Source of the DNA: Haliotis asinina | Taxonomy: Eukaryota; Mollusca; Gastropoda; Lepetellida; Haliotidae | NCBI RefSeq assembly: GCF_037392515.1 | Contig: NC_090290.1 | Coordinates: forward strand, 1,851,478-1,915,477 | Length of the DNA: 64,000 bases | Direction of reading: 5' to 3' | Notes under the pieces: generated by a model | What the model was told of the DNA's origin: nothing | The model's database searches: none | Seen by the model: only the letters and a program-made list of their open reading frames with translations | Translations under genes and position numbers: made by a program | In this document: positions 10,056 through 20,535 of the stretch, one piece after another | How positions within the stretch are numbered: position 1 is the first letter of the stretch | Layout: each line of letters opens with the position of its first letter

Positions 10056-11345
10056 ATGGACTACCAAACTCCCACCAAAAAAACCAAACGTCAGCTCGAC
10101 AACGATAATGAACAAACACAGTCCAAAGTAACAGACAACTGGCCACGTTTCCTAGTTCTCGACACCGTAGATGAGACACCACTGAAGCTCAACCCTTTTG
10201 TAATATCGAAGGGTATAAATGGCATCGCAGGTGAAGTGAAGAACATAAAACGCTTGCGTTCAGGATCTTTGTTGATCGAATGCAGTAGGAAGCAACAAGT
10301 CACCAACCTGTTGAATACCGAAAGTTTAGCTGGTATCAACGTTTCAGTTAAAGCGCACAGAACACTGAACACCAGCAAAGGTATTATAAGGGATAGAGAT
10401 CGTTTGTTGGCGGAAATGTCAGAATTGGACATCGCTTCCGAAATGAAAGATCAGGGTGTCACATATGTAAAGAGATTTACCACCCGCAGAAATATGGACA
10501 TCATTCCAACAAACACTTACCTCTTTTCATTCTCTTCGCCAGTTCTTCCTAAATCTCTCAAGGTTGGTTATTGTAATATTTCAGTCAACGTTTACATCCC
10601 AAATCCCTTGCGGTGTTTCAGATGCCAAAAATATGGTCACGGTGTCAACACATGCACACAGCCAATAACGTGTGCTCACTGTAGCGAGACTTCACACGTA
10701 ACTGAGGATTGTGAAAGTACCGTTAAAAAATGTACAAACTGTTCCGGTAATCACTCATCCTTTTCTAAAGACTGTACAATTTGGAAAAAACAAATGGAAA
10801 TAAACAAAATCAAATTTACTCAAAACATTAGTTTCGCTGATGCTAAAAAACTTGTTGAATCTACAGTACGAAATGATTCCTATGCATCCGTCGTCAGGAC
10901 ACCCTCCGAAAGCTTGCCAAAAGTAAATTTACCAGTATCCCGTTGTTCCACTGAATGTCAAACAGATTTGACATGGGCTACAAACGATACCCCTCAACTT
11001 CTTATACCAGAAGAACAGTCTACTCAGACTTTAGAGTCATGTGTAAACAGTCAGATGTTAGCCAAAGTTCAGGATGAAGTGCAATTGTTGTCACAGTCCA
11101 CTCAGAAGACTCGTTCAGGAACAGTTTCAAAGTCAGTAGCAAAAAATACAGCCAAACCAAGGACGGAGAACGTGAAAAAAGGTGGCAGAACCTCTAAGGG
11201 TTCAGAAAATCAAATACAGATATTTAATAAATATGGTTCACTGGAGGATATGGATGTGTCTGAAAACATCAATCTCAGGGCACATAGCTTGTCGCCCTCG
11301 AAGAAAGTGAGGGGCAGATCCCCTATTAAACCACCTAAAAGATAG
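10056..11345 (+). CDS. LINE B ORF1: zinc-knuckle RNA-binding protein, intact
   Basis: 429 residues. I chose ATG 10056 because M-x-Y-x-T-P begins the same protein in copies C and M; the upstream in-frame codons are 5' UTR. Residues 1-180 form a basic N-terminal region with conserved blocks (RDRDRLLAEM, NTYLFSFSSP). Three zinc knuckles follow at about 187-200 (CFRCQKYGHGVNTC), 206-219 (CAHC…H…C) and 226-240 (CTNC…H…C). A Q-T-D-L-T-W motif lies near 302 and a basic tail (KKVRGRSPIKPPKR) ends the protein. ORF1 proteins of this type coat the LINE RNA and act as chaperones in the RNP. The frame has no lesion. Its stop lies 15 bases before the conserved ORF2 VQWNCRGL codons. Confidence 0.88.
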   Translation: MDYQTPTKKTKRQLDNDNEQTQSKVTDNWPRFLVLDTVDETPLKLNPFVISKGINGIAGEVKNIKRLRSGSLLIECSRKQQVTNLLNTESLAGINVSVKAHRTLNTSKGIIRDRDRLLAEMSELDIASEMKDQGVTYVKRFTTRRNMDIIPTNTYLFSFSSPVLPKSLKVGYCNISVNVYIPNPLRCFRCQKYGHGVNTCTQPITCAHCSETSHVTEDCESTVKKCTNCSGNHSSFSKDCTIWKKQMEINKIKFTQNISFADAKKLVESTVRNDSYASVVRTPSESLPKVNLPVSRCSTECQTDLTWATNDTPQLLIPEEQSTQTLESCVNSQMLAKVQDEVQLLSQSTQKTRSGTVSKSVAKNTAKPRTENVKKGGRTSKGSENQIQIFNKYGSLEDMDVSENINLRAHSLSPSKKVRGRSPIKPPKR

Positions 11346-11362
11346 GTCATTTTAGTAATATC

Positions 11363-14300
11363 GTGCAGTGGAATTGTAGAGGTCTCAGAACCAATTATAA
11401 TGAATTACAGCTATTGGTCCAGGATTTAACACCATCGGCATTCTGTCTGCAAGAAACATATCTTAAACAGACAGATAATTTCAATTTACGTCAGTTTGAA
11501 GCGTATCACTATTTTGCCCCTCCAGGTGATACGGCTACTGGAGGTTCTACTATCCTTATACGACGGGATGTTATTCACAGCCCTATTACAGTTAAAACTA
11601 ATCTCCAAGCTGTTGCAGTGCGACTGACTCTGGGAGTAGCATTTACATTATGCTCTCTGTATATTCCACCTTCTTTAACACTTCAGCAGACTGATCTCCA
11701 ATCACTCTATGACCAACTCCCGAAGCCATGTGTTATTATGGGTGACCTAAACGGTCACAACCCACTCTGGGGCAGTATTAACACTAATACTAAAGGCAAA
11801 ATACTGGAAGATTTCATTTCAAATAATGATCTGTGTTTATTTAATGATGATTCAAACACATATCTGCATCCTGCAACTGGCACTTATTCTTCTCTAGATC
11901 TGTCTCTTGCAGATTCTAACCTCCTCAATGCATTTGATTGGACTGTTCATAATGACCTTTGTGGAAGTGACCACTTCCCAACTATCCTTTCAGAAATTAC
12001 TCCATCTGATTCTCCATCGTTTACAAGATGGAACTTTTCGAAGGCTAACTGGTCTTTATATCAAACTGTGTGTGAATCCAAACTGCGCCCTGAATATTTC
12101 AGTGATATAACTGATCCCATTCAGACTTTTGCTGACATTTTAAATAGAATAGCTGATGAGTGTATACCAAAGTCCTCTACGACTCCACATGTACGAAAAC
12201 CATGGTTCAATGCAGACTGTAGACAGGCCAGAAAAGCGAGGAAAAAGGCAGAACATTATTTTCGCCATCATCCAACTGTCCACAATTTAAATAAATTTAA
12301 GATACTTAATGCAAAGACGCGTCGTACCTTCAAGCAAACTAAACGACAATCTTGGAGAAATTATGTCTCCAAACTTACTTCACGCACACCAATATCCAAG
12401 GTATGGAATATGGTTCAAAGAATTAAAGGCAAAGGTTCAAAATCTGCCGTGCACCATCTCAAAGATGGTGATAATTTAATTACTGATAAGTCTAACATTG
12501 CAAAAAAAATCGGCGAAACGCTTGCCAAGAATTCATCATCGACAAATTATGTTCCTCAGTTTCAGAGATATCAGAAACAACAGGAAAAGACAAAACTTAA
12601 TTTCGAATCAAATAACGGTGAAGACTACAATGAAGTGTTTTCATTACATGAGCTACATACTGCTCTTGAGCAAGCTCATGACACTGCAACTGGTGATGAT
12701 AATATCCATTATTAGCTTCTGAAACACTTACCTGAACCATGCTTGATGACTCTTTTAGATATATTTGATCAAATATGGACGTCGGGGAAATTTGCTCCTT
12801 CTTGGCGTAATGCCATTGTAGTCCCAATCCCAAAACCTGGCAGGGATCATACAGATCCATCCAATTATAGACCGATATCTCTAACTAGCTGTGTCTGTAA
12901 AACCATGGAACGTATGGTCAATAACAGACTAACTTGGTATCTTGAAACCAATAACCTGATCACAAATATTCAGTGTGGTTTCAGAAAAAATCGCAGTACT
13001 ATTGATCATTTGGTACGTTTAAAATCCTTCGTGAAAAATGCTATGGTCAATAAACAACATACAGTATCGATTTTCTTTGATCTCGAAAAAGCTTATGATA
13101 CGACCTGGAAGCATGGTATTTTGAAGGATTTACATGACTTTGGCTTGAGAGGCCGTCTGCCTCTTTTTATATCAGAGTTTTTAAAAGACAGACAATTTCA
13201 AGTCCGAGTAGGTTCAGCCCTGTCTGATCATTATAATCAGGATCAGGGCGTTCCACAAGGCAGCATTTTGTCTGTCACATTATTTAGTATTAAGATCAAC
13301 AGTTTATCCAAGGTTTTAAACGATTCAATTGATGGATCGTTATTTGTGGATGATTTTAATATTTCTTGTCGTAGTAAAAATATGCATACTATTGAACGGC
13401 AACTGCAGTTGTGTTTAAACAAAATAAATAAATGGTGTCTTGACAACGGCTTTAAATTTTCTAAATCCAAAACTAACTGTATACATTTTTGCAGAAAATA
13501 TAAACCACATAAAGACCCTGAACTATCTCTAGATGGCACTCCCATCAAAGTTGTAAAGGAGGCCAAGTTCTTGGGCCTAATCTTTAACTCCCAGTTAACA
13601 TTTCTGCCTCATATCAAGTCCCTTAAAACTAAATGCCTGAAGGCTCTTGACTTGTTGAAAGTTGTTTCCAACTCAAAGTGGGGAGGGGATCAAGCAACCC
13701 TCTTACACCTGTATCGATCACTCGTACGTTCGAAACTCGATTATGGCTCCATCGTATATGGTGGAGCCTGCAAAAGCAACCTTAAACTTCTTGATTCTAT
13801 CCACCATCAAGGCTTAAGACTTTGTCTTGGGTCTTTCAGAACTTCACCTATTGATAGTCTCTACGTTGAGGCCGATGAACCATCTCTTACTCAACGTCGT
13901 ATAAAATTGTCTTTACAATACATTACTAAATTATATTCTAATGAATCTAACCCTGCCTATAACTGTGTCTTCAATCCCCTTTATGAGGATTTGTATAACA
14001 GAAAGTCTTCTCTTGTTCCACCTCTTGGACACAGAATTAAACCATTTATTTCTTCTGCCGGTATTGAGCTGGAAAGTATATCGCCTTCCCGTCTTCTTTC
14101 TTCTCCTCCTTGGCAGTTGGTTAGGCCACAAGTTGACCTAACATTAACATCATTTAAAAAATCAGAAACAAACAACTTACAATATAAACAAGAATATCAT
14201 CAATTAAAACATAAATATAGCAATTACAAACCCTTATTTACAGATGGGTCCAAGGACGGTGGCGCGGTGGCTTGTGCCACTGTCATTGGATCCAGAACAA

Positions 14301-15013
14301 TATCTTCTAGATTACCAGATAATAGTTCTATTTTTACAGCAGAAGCTAACGCCATATTAACAGCTCTCAAATATATTCAAAGACACCCTAAACGTAAACA
14401 ATATATAATCTATTCCGATTCTCTTTCTTGCCTTCAGGCTATTAAAACCATTTCTTGTAAACATCCACTTTTAATAGAAATTATTGAATTGTATAATGAT
14501 CTTGCAACTGGCCAATACGACATCGTCGTCTGTTGGTTACCCAGCCATGTAGGGATCTCTGGTAACACATTGGCTGACCTTGCTGCTAAGGCAGCACTCA
14601 ACAAATCTGTGACAGCATTGCTTATTCTCTACACTGATTACAAAGCTACCATTAGATCTTATATCCGTGATCTGATGCAGAAGAAGTTGGACACCCAAGT
14701 GGGTATAAATAAATTACATGAGATAAAACCTTACATTGGTTATACCCACTTGGGCTGTCAGTCCAGATTTGAAGAGGTTATTTTACGACGATGTCGTATT
14801 GGCCATACTAGATATACTCATTCATATCTTTTAAAAGGTGAGGATCCTCCATTTTGTATCCCTTGTGATGAGAGAGTCACGGTCAAGCATATTCTGCTTG
14901 ACTGTGTTGAATTCTCCATCACAAGGGATAAATATTTCAATGTCAAAACTGTAAAGGATCTTTTTACAAACATTAATTCTCATTTAATTATAGGTTTTTT
15001 TAAAAGAAATTGA
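11363..15013 (+). pseudogene. LINE B ORF2 (endonuclease-RT-RNase H), one TAG codon
   Basis: 1216 codons in one frame, interrupted only by TAG at 12713-12715 (codon 451), which is CAG (Gln) in A, C, D and G. Domains: AP-type endonuclease, residues 1 to about 220 (NCRGL, LQETYL, GDLNGHN at ~127, SDHFP at ~202); linker to ~480; RT ~485-700 (DPSNYRPISLTS, FFDLEKAYDT ~571, GVPQGS ~630, active site FVDD ~661); RNase H ~955-1090 (TDGSKDGG, AEANAI, SDSLSCLQA, LPSHVGISGN); C-terminal CIPC…H…C cluster ~1166-1184. It nicks target DNA and copies the element RNA in place. The frame also runs open upstream of 11363, and the ancestral start overlapped the ORF1 stop. Confidence 0.9.
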
Positions 15014-15586
15014 TTTTTTGATTGAATTTTGAATAACATGTTCTGTAAATAGATGTATTTTAATTCTTGGTTGTTTAGATTTGTAACTAGAATTGTAAGT
15101 GGCTGTACCCTCAAAGGGGGTTGAAGTATTGTAAAATTATTGTCCTCCTGAGAGGGTACGTAAGTCCACAAACAGTGAAAGTAAATTCTAAATTTCCAGG
15201 TTTTTAATCGTAGAATAAATGTCTTTTTATTGTATGGCTAGATTTCACAAATTGCTGACGGCTGAGGGAATGATGTAAATCCAACTAGGGTCCATGCAGG
15301 TAGCAAAAGTACTGTAAGTCCCCATGGTCCCTAGTATGGTGATCTACCTTCAGTTGTTAGCAATCTATAGCCCATTTTTACATTGTATTGTCCTGTATAG
15401 ATAAATTGTTTTAGGTATAGTTACTAGTTTTATATTCTAATCTGTGATATCCTAGTCGTTTTACTGTCCTTCGCTGACAGATTTTAAAATAGACATATAT
15501 TTCATTTTAGTATTAAATGTTCTCGTCACGATATGGCTGAGATATTGCCGATGTGACGTAAAATATTAACTCACTCACTCACTCAC
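15014..15586 (+). other. LINE B 3' UTR and CTCA tail
   Basis: Contains a hairpin with perfect 8-bp arms, GTACCCTC (15105-15112) and GAGGGTAC (15152-15159). A block shared by all copies follows (GGTCCATGCAGGTAGCAAAAG … CCCTAGTATGGTGATCTACC). The terminal module is ATATGGCTGAGATATTGCCG … TTAACTCACTCACTCAC. The tail is likely the RT recognition region, as in other LINEs without poly(A). Confidence 0.8.
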
Positions 15587-15597
15587 TCTTTCCAAGT
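15587..15597 (+). repeat. Target-site duplication of LINE B, right
   Basis: TCTTTCCAAGT, identical to 9457-9467. After it, the minus-strand ORF1 of LINE A resumes in its interrupted codons. Confidence 0.85.
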
Positions 15598-16324
15598 CGG
15601 ACATTCTTTAGAGAAAGAAGAATGATCACCTGGACAGTTGGTGCATTTCTTAAAAGTACTTGTACAATCTTCAGTTGTGTCTGTTTTCTCACCACACTGA
15701 GCACACACAACAGACAATGTACACGTATTAACACCATGGCCATACTTCTGACATTTAAAGGATCTCAGCGAATTGGGAATGTAGGTGTCAACAGTGATAT
15801 TACAGTAACCTGCCTTCAAGAACTTGGGAGCAGTTGGTGATGAAAAGGAAAACAGGTAGGTATATGTTAGACCAGTTTCATTGTTTTTACGTGTTGAAAA
15901 GATTTTTACATAGAGTACACCATGGTCTTTCATTTCAGTCGCGATGTCAAGTTCTGTCATGTCAGAAAACAACCGATCACGGTCTCTGATGATACCTTTG
16001 TTCGTGTTTAACATCTTGTAAGCAGATACAGTAACTGGAATTCCATCAAACGATTTTGTACTCATCACATTGACTGATTGCTGCCGTTTCCTGCAATCAA
16101 ACTGCAGTGCACCTGAACGTAAGTTTAATCTTCTTAACTTTCCCCGGCAATACCTTGAATACCTTTGGCAACTGCGAACGGGTTCATTTTTAGAGGTGTT
16201 TTGTCAACAGTTTCAATGACACGAAAGCGTGACCAAAAGTCAATTGATCTGGACGGTCGAAGCTCACCATCATCAACATCATTTTCAAGAGGTTTGGATT
16301 TTTTGTGGGGATTTCAAAGGCCAT
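15598..16324 (-). pseudogene. LINE A ORF1, N-terminal part, broken
   Basis: Starts M-A-x-E-I-P-T-K like sisters, then loses frame between about 16290 and 16070. It is readable again from 16068 (STKSFDGIPVTVSAYKMLN …) through two zinc knuckles and most of a third (CTNCPGDHSSFSKEC), ending at the B insertion in C-P-T-W-K-E. The first knuckle has lost a cysteine: it reads S-F-K-C where B reads C-F-R-C. Confidence 0.75.
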
Positions 16325-16563
16325 ATTTAGGGTTGAGATTTCATCATCCGAGCTCCCCACCCACCACGGAGTATATCACAAGGACAATGCTAAAAACAAG
16401 TGGATCTCCAGCTTGCAGCACCAAGGATACCCGGATGATATACTCCAGCAGAAAAATCAAAAGATTAATAGTTCCACCAGATTGGCCCATGAGCCACTGC
16501 CTTCTGGCATAGGTATACCAAAGTCCTCTGGAGTTCCACACATAAGAAAACCATGGTTCAACG

Positions 16564-18633
16564 ATGAGTGGTAAACAAGCTAGGAAGGCAAGGAAAAAAG
16601 CAGAACATTATTTCAGTCGCCATCCCATGGTGCATAATTTAAATAAATTTAAAATTTCAAATGCTAAAGCACGGCGTACTTTTAAGCAGAACAAACGCCA
16701 ATCTTGGCAAAATTATGTATCTAAAATAAATTCTCGGACACCCATGTCCAAGGTATGGACCATGGTCCAGAAAATTAAAGGTAGAGATACTAAGTCTACT
16801 GTCCATCATCTTAAACATGGAGATCAACTGCTTACTGATAAATCAGATATTGCTAATACACTGGGTGAAACCCTTGCTAAACATTCTTCCTCTTCAAATT
16901 ATGTACCAAAATTCCAGCAATATCAAAAACAAGAAGAAAAGAAAACTATAAATTTCAATTCTTACAATGGGGAAGATTATAATGAAACGTTTTCCATTCA
17001 TGAACTCCATACTGCTCTTGATCAAGCTCATGCCACTGCTACAGGAGCTGATAACATACATTATCAACATACATTATTAACTCCTGCAGCATTTACCAGA
17101 ATCCTGCCTAGAAACTCTCCTAAACATTTTAAATATTTTAATGAGTTCTACCCTGTCTGATCATTACAATCAGGATCAGATTGTTCCACAAGGCATTATT
17201 TTGTCTGTCACTCTTTTTAGCTTCTAACCTTTCTGCCACATATTAAGTATCTCAAAGCCAAATGCCTGATGGCACTCGATTTGTTAAAAGTTGTGTCTAA
17301 TTCAAAATGGGGTGGGGACCAGACTACCCTCCTTCATTTATATAGATCTCTGGTCCGATCGAAACTTGATTACGGATCCATTGTATATGGTGGGGCCTGC
17401 AAAAGTAACTTAAAGCTATTAGATTCTGTGCATTATCAAGGTCTGAGACTTTGTCTTGGATCATTCAGAACATCTCCCCTTGACAGTCTCTACGTTGAGG
17501 CCGATGAGCCATCTTTGAAACTTCGCCGTATCACATTGTCTTTACTAATATATTACAAAGTTATATTCAAATGAATCCAATCCTGCTCATAACTGTGTTT
17601 TTAATCCTCTTTATGAGGATTTGAATAATAAAAAAAAATTCACTTGTTCCACCTCTGGGGATAAGAATCCAATAATATATTTCTACTGCTTCTACTTTCT
17701 TACTTCTCCCTCCCGTCTTCTTTCTTCTCCTCCTTGGCAGTTAGTTACGCCACAAGTTGACCTTACATTGACAAAGTTTAGAAAATCAGCAACTAACGAA
17801 TTACAATACAAACAAGAATATAATCAATAAAAAAGTAAATACAGTGCATACAAATCCTTATATACTGATGAGTCCAAGGATGGTGGCGCAGTGGCTTGTG
17901 CCACTGTCATTGGATCCAAAACAATATCTCCCAGATTATTGGATAACAGCTGTAATTTCACAGCTGAAGCAAACGCAATATTAGCAGCTCTCAAATATAT
18001 TCAGAGACATCCTAAACATAAACAATATATAATCTTCTCTGACTCTCTTTCTTGTCTTCAGGCTATTAAATACTTATCTTGTAAACATCCACTTTTAATT
18101 TAAATTATTGAGTTATATAATCATCTTGCTACTGGCCAATGTGACATCGTTACCCAGTCATATAGGAAAATTCCGGGAACACAACGGCCGATCTTGCTGC
18201 CAAGGCAGCACTCAACAAATTTGTGACTCCACTTCCTATTCCATACTCAGACTATAAAGCTACAATTACAATGTACATCCGTGATCTGATGCAGAAGAAG
18301 TGGGACACCCGGAAAGGTATCAATAAATTACATGAAATAAAACCCTATATTCGTTACACCTACTTGGGTTGTCAGTCCAGATTTGAGGAGGTCATTATGA
18401 GGCGATGTCGCATTGGCCATACTAGATACACTCATTACTTAAAGGTGAGGATCCTCCGTTTTGTATCCCTTGTGGTGAAGGAATCACAGTCAAGCATATC
18501 TTGCTTGACTGTATTGATTTTGCCATCACAAGGGATAAATATTTTAATGTCAAAACAATGAAGGATCTTTGTAATGTTAATTGTCATTTAATCATTGAAT
18601 TTTTAAAGGAAATAGAATTATTACATAAATTTT
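16564..18633 (+). pseudogene. LINE E ORF2 remnant
   Basis: Readable blocks: linker (KAEHYFSRHPMVHNLNKFKI), post-RT region 17269-17560 (ALDLLKVVSNSKWGGDQTTL), RNase H with AEANAI and SDSLSCLQAI, and C-terminus 18223-18560 (YLGCQSRFEEVIMRRCRIGH). At least two deletions and several frameshifts separate them. Confidence 0.8.
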
Positions 18634-18786
18634 GAATAATACGTTTTGTAAATAGAAAGTGCGTATTTTAAACATGGTAGTATGAATTAGCAACTGCCAT
18701 TGTTAGTGGCTGTACCCTCAAAGGGGGTTAAAGTATCGTAAAAGTATTGGCCTCCTGAGAGGGTACGTAAGTCAAATTTAAACTTA

Positions 18787-18803
18787 CCCCCCCCCCCCCC
18801 CCC
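18787..18803 (+). repeat. Poly-C tract in the LINE E 3' UTR
   Basis: A run of 17 C replaces a few mixed bases found at this place in other copies. It is likely a homopolymer expansion or a length-uncertain sequencing stretch. Confidence 0.8.
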
Positions 18804-19527
18804 TAATTTCTTAAACGTAGTATTTTTGTCATTTTAATTTGGCTACAATTCCCTACAATCGCCAGCAGCTGAGGGGATGATGTAAATCCAACTAGGGTTC
18901 ATGCAGGTAGCAAAGGTACTGTAAGTCCCCATGGTCCCTAGTATGGTGATCTACCTTCAGTTGCTAGCAATCTATAGCCCATTTTATTATTGTATTGTCC
19001 TCTATAGAGAAATTGTTTTAGGCATGGTTACTAGTTTTACATTCGTCTCTGTGATGTTCTAGTTGTTTTACTGTCCTTCGTCGACAGACGGTGAAATATT
19101 GCCGATGTGACGTTAAATATTAACTCAGCCACTCACTCTGTAGCCAAAGTACTACATTTTGTACATCGATTTGTCATCGTGTATATGTTTCGTAAAACTG
19201 TGTTGTCATATTGTGTTTTAAAGACCCTTTCCTGCTTTTTATGGACATATGGTGTATTGTAGTTGGGACCTAATAACGAAATATAAATCGTTTTGGTGTC
19301 TTTAACCTTCACATTTAGTTTGGATATATTGAAAGGTAGTACTGGATAAATTGGTTTTTGTTGTGGGAAGGGTAATATATCTTTTCTTTACACAGGCAGC
19401 TACGGAGGATTTAATACCATATTATCTTAAGATACTTGTTTTAACTTGATGTATTTTTTGTAGCTCTTCATAATTCTCGTGTAGTAGGGTTCATTAGGTC
19501 ATAGATAAAGTGTATTCCTGCATTGCA

Positions 19528-20140
19528 TCACTTATTCATAAAAAGTGTCTTGTTGCCAACATTAAACATGTAATTAAACTCAATACGTTGGCTTCGTATA
19601 TCCCTTACATATAGTGTCATGTATTGCTGTTCTAAATATGATCCCCATGCAGAGATGACACCTCGCCACAAATGATTTCTTACGTAAGGTTTTATGTGTT
19701 TTTCCATATATTCTGGGCCTGCTAACCAAAGCCTCTTGTAGGTAAGTATACAATTTTTAGCTAGTGCTTTCCATTTGCAGGTACTAGAATATAATCTCTT
19801 TATCCATGATATTTTACAGGCATAAATAATGTTCTTAATAAGTGGAACTATGCACTCAGGTGGCATAGTCAATACATCTCTTCTAATTTTAGCAGGTTAA
19901 ATTTTCCATACAAATTGGAAACATGCTTGTTGAAATGTATATATTGCTTCATGTAGGGGGATGGAACTGAAGAAAAGAAATGGTTTGATTTTGCTAGTAA
20001 TAGTGATTTCAAAATAACATGCTTCTAATAAGCATAGCCATAATTTCTGCACATAAGATAAACATATATGGTGATAGAGGATCTCCTTGGCGACAGCACC
20101 TGGCTATAGAAAAAAAGTACTGGCATATCCATCCATAAGT
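19528..20140 (-). mobile_element. Tx1/L1-like LINE reverse-transcriptase remnant
   Basis: On the minus strand, about 20133-20030 reads the RT motif block C-R-Q-G-D-P-L-S-P-Y-M-F-I-L-C-A-E-I, typical of L1/Tx1-type reverse transcriptases. After a deletion it reads FQQACFQFVWKI*PAKIRRD and then 19872-19528 with KISWIKRLYS … AWGSYLEQQ, the usual post-RT region of that group. The catalytic ADD segment is missing. It is unrelated to the dominant LINE clade of the window. Confidence 0.65.
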
Positions 20141-20427
20141 ACACTTGATTTCATATCATCAAAAAGGTGTAACCCATTTCTGAAAACTAGGTGAGAACCA
20201 CTTAAAATGATGATGAATCTAAGGTGGGCATACACTGCAGCTGGTATGTTTCCATGCATATTGAATTCAGTTGCCTAAACCAGTTGAACTTGTGACAATG
20301 ATACAACTCATGGGAAATCATATTTGCAGTCAGATTTATCTTTGCTGCATCTTGAAAAAGGTCTCTAGTCCAAAAGGTGAAACAGATGGCTTCCTTTTTG
20401 CTGTCCATAACTAGCCACTTCTAAGTC

Positions 20428-20535
20428 GGAATTACCACGATCTGATTTGTAGAGAAAATACTAACATGAAATGTCTATTGTGTAATGAAATCACAGAGAA
20501 AGTTCAACATCTAGTCAGTGAATGCCAGTCTTATA
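20428..20535 (+). mobile_element. LINE C-terminal fragment (CCHC-type end)
   Basis: Reads C-R-E-N-T-N-M-K-C-L-L-C-N-E-I-T-E-K-V-Q-H-L then S-E-C. The C-x2-C … H … C pattern is typical of the C-terminal end of LINE polyproteins. It lies on the opposite strand to the Tx1-like remnant just to its left. Confidence 0.4.

Larger units (their letters stand above)
9468..15586 (+). mobile_element. LINE copy B: near-intact full-length I/Nimb-like retrotransposon
   Basis: The 6.1-kb element is complete: 5' ribozyme (9469-9526), 5' UTR, ORF1 (10056-11345), ORF2 (11363-15013), 3' UTR with a conserved hairpin, and the terminal tail …TTAACTCACTCACTCAC. It is bounded by an 11-bp target duplication and splits LINE A's ORF1. 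The only obvious coding lesion is one in-frame TAG in ORF2 (12713-12715). ORF1 with three zinc knuckles plus ORF2 with endonuclease, RT and RNase H is the I-superfamily layout. B is the youngest-looking copy in the window and the best reference for the family. Confidence 0.93.
15587..16510 (-). mobile_element. LINE copy A, 5' part (5' UTR and ORF1 N-terminal half)
   Basis: A minus-strand continuation of A beyond LINE B. From 16510 the 5' UTR block GGCAGTGGCTCATGGGCCAAT is readable, and ATG lies at 16324-16322. The GC-rich first 5'-UTR part and ribozyme are missing. The sequence changes abruptly at 16510/16511 into a plus-strand LINE (copy E). Confidence 0.8.
16511..19139 (+). mobile_element. 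LINE copy E, internally deleted
   Basis: The plus-strand ORF2 enters at I-P-K-S-S-G-V-P-H-I-R-K-P-W (linker) and runs to about 17090. It lacks most of RT: only a scrap of the VPQG region remains at 17150-17220, and then another deletion leads to LTFLPHIKYL. The RNase H region (17870-18110) has stops and a damaged first motif (T-D-E-S for T-D-G-S). The C-terminal domain reads to about 18635, and the 3' UTR ends …CTCAGCCACTCACTC. Nothing 5' of the linker is present. It is a dead copy. Confidence 0.85.

Noticed and set aside
13243..13566. Antisense ORFs inside LINE copies as genes
   Set aside because: They are shadows of ORF2 codons, with no independent domain or conservation.
15571..15586. CTCA/CACT runs as microsatellites or CRISPR-like arrays
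   Set aside because: They always sit at the end of the LINE tail module, so they are part of the retrotransposon.
7365..19139. Copies A and E as one 5'-inverted (twin-primed) insertion
   Set aside because: They overlap by about 280 codons and differ clearly in sequence there, so they are separate copies of different subfamilies.
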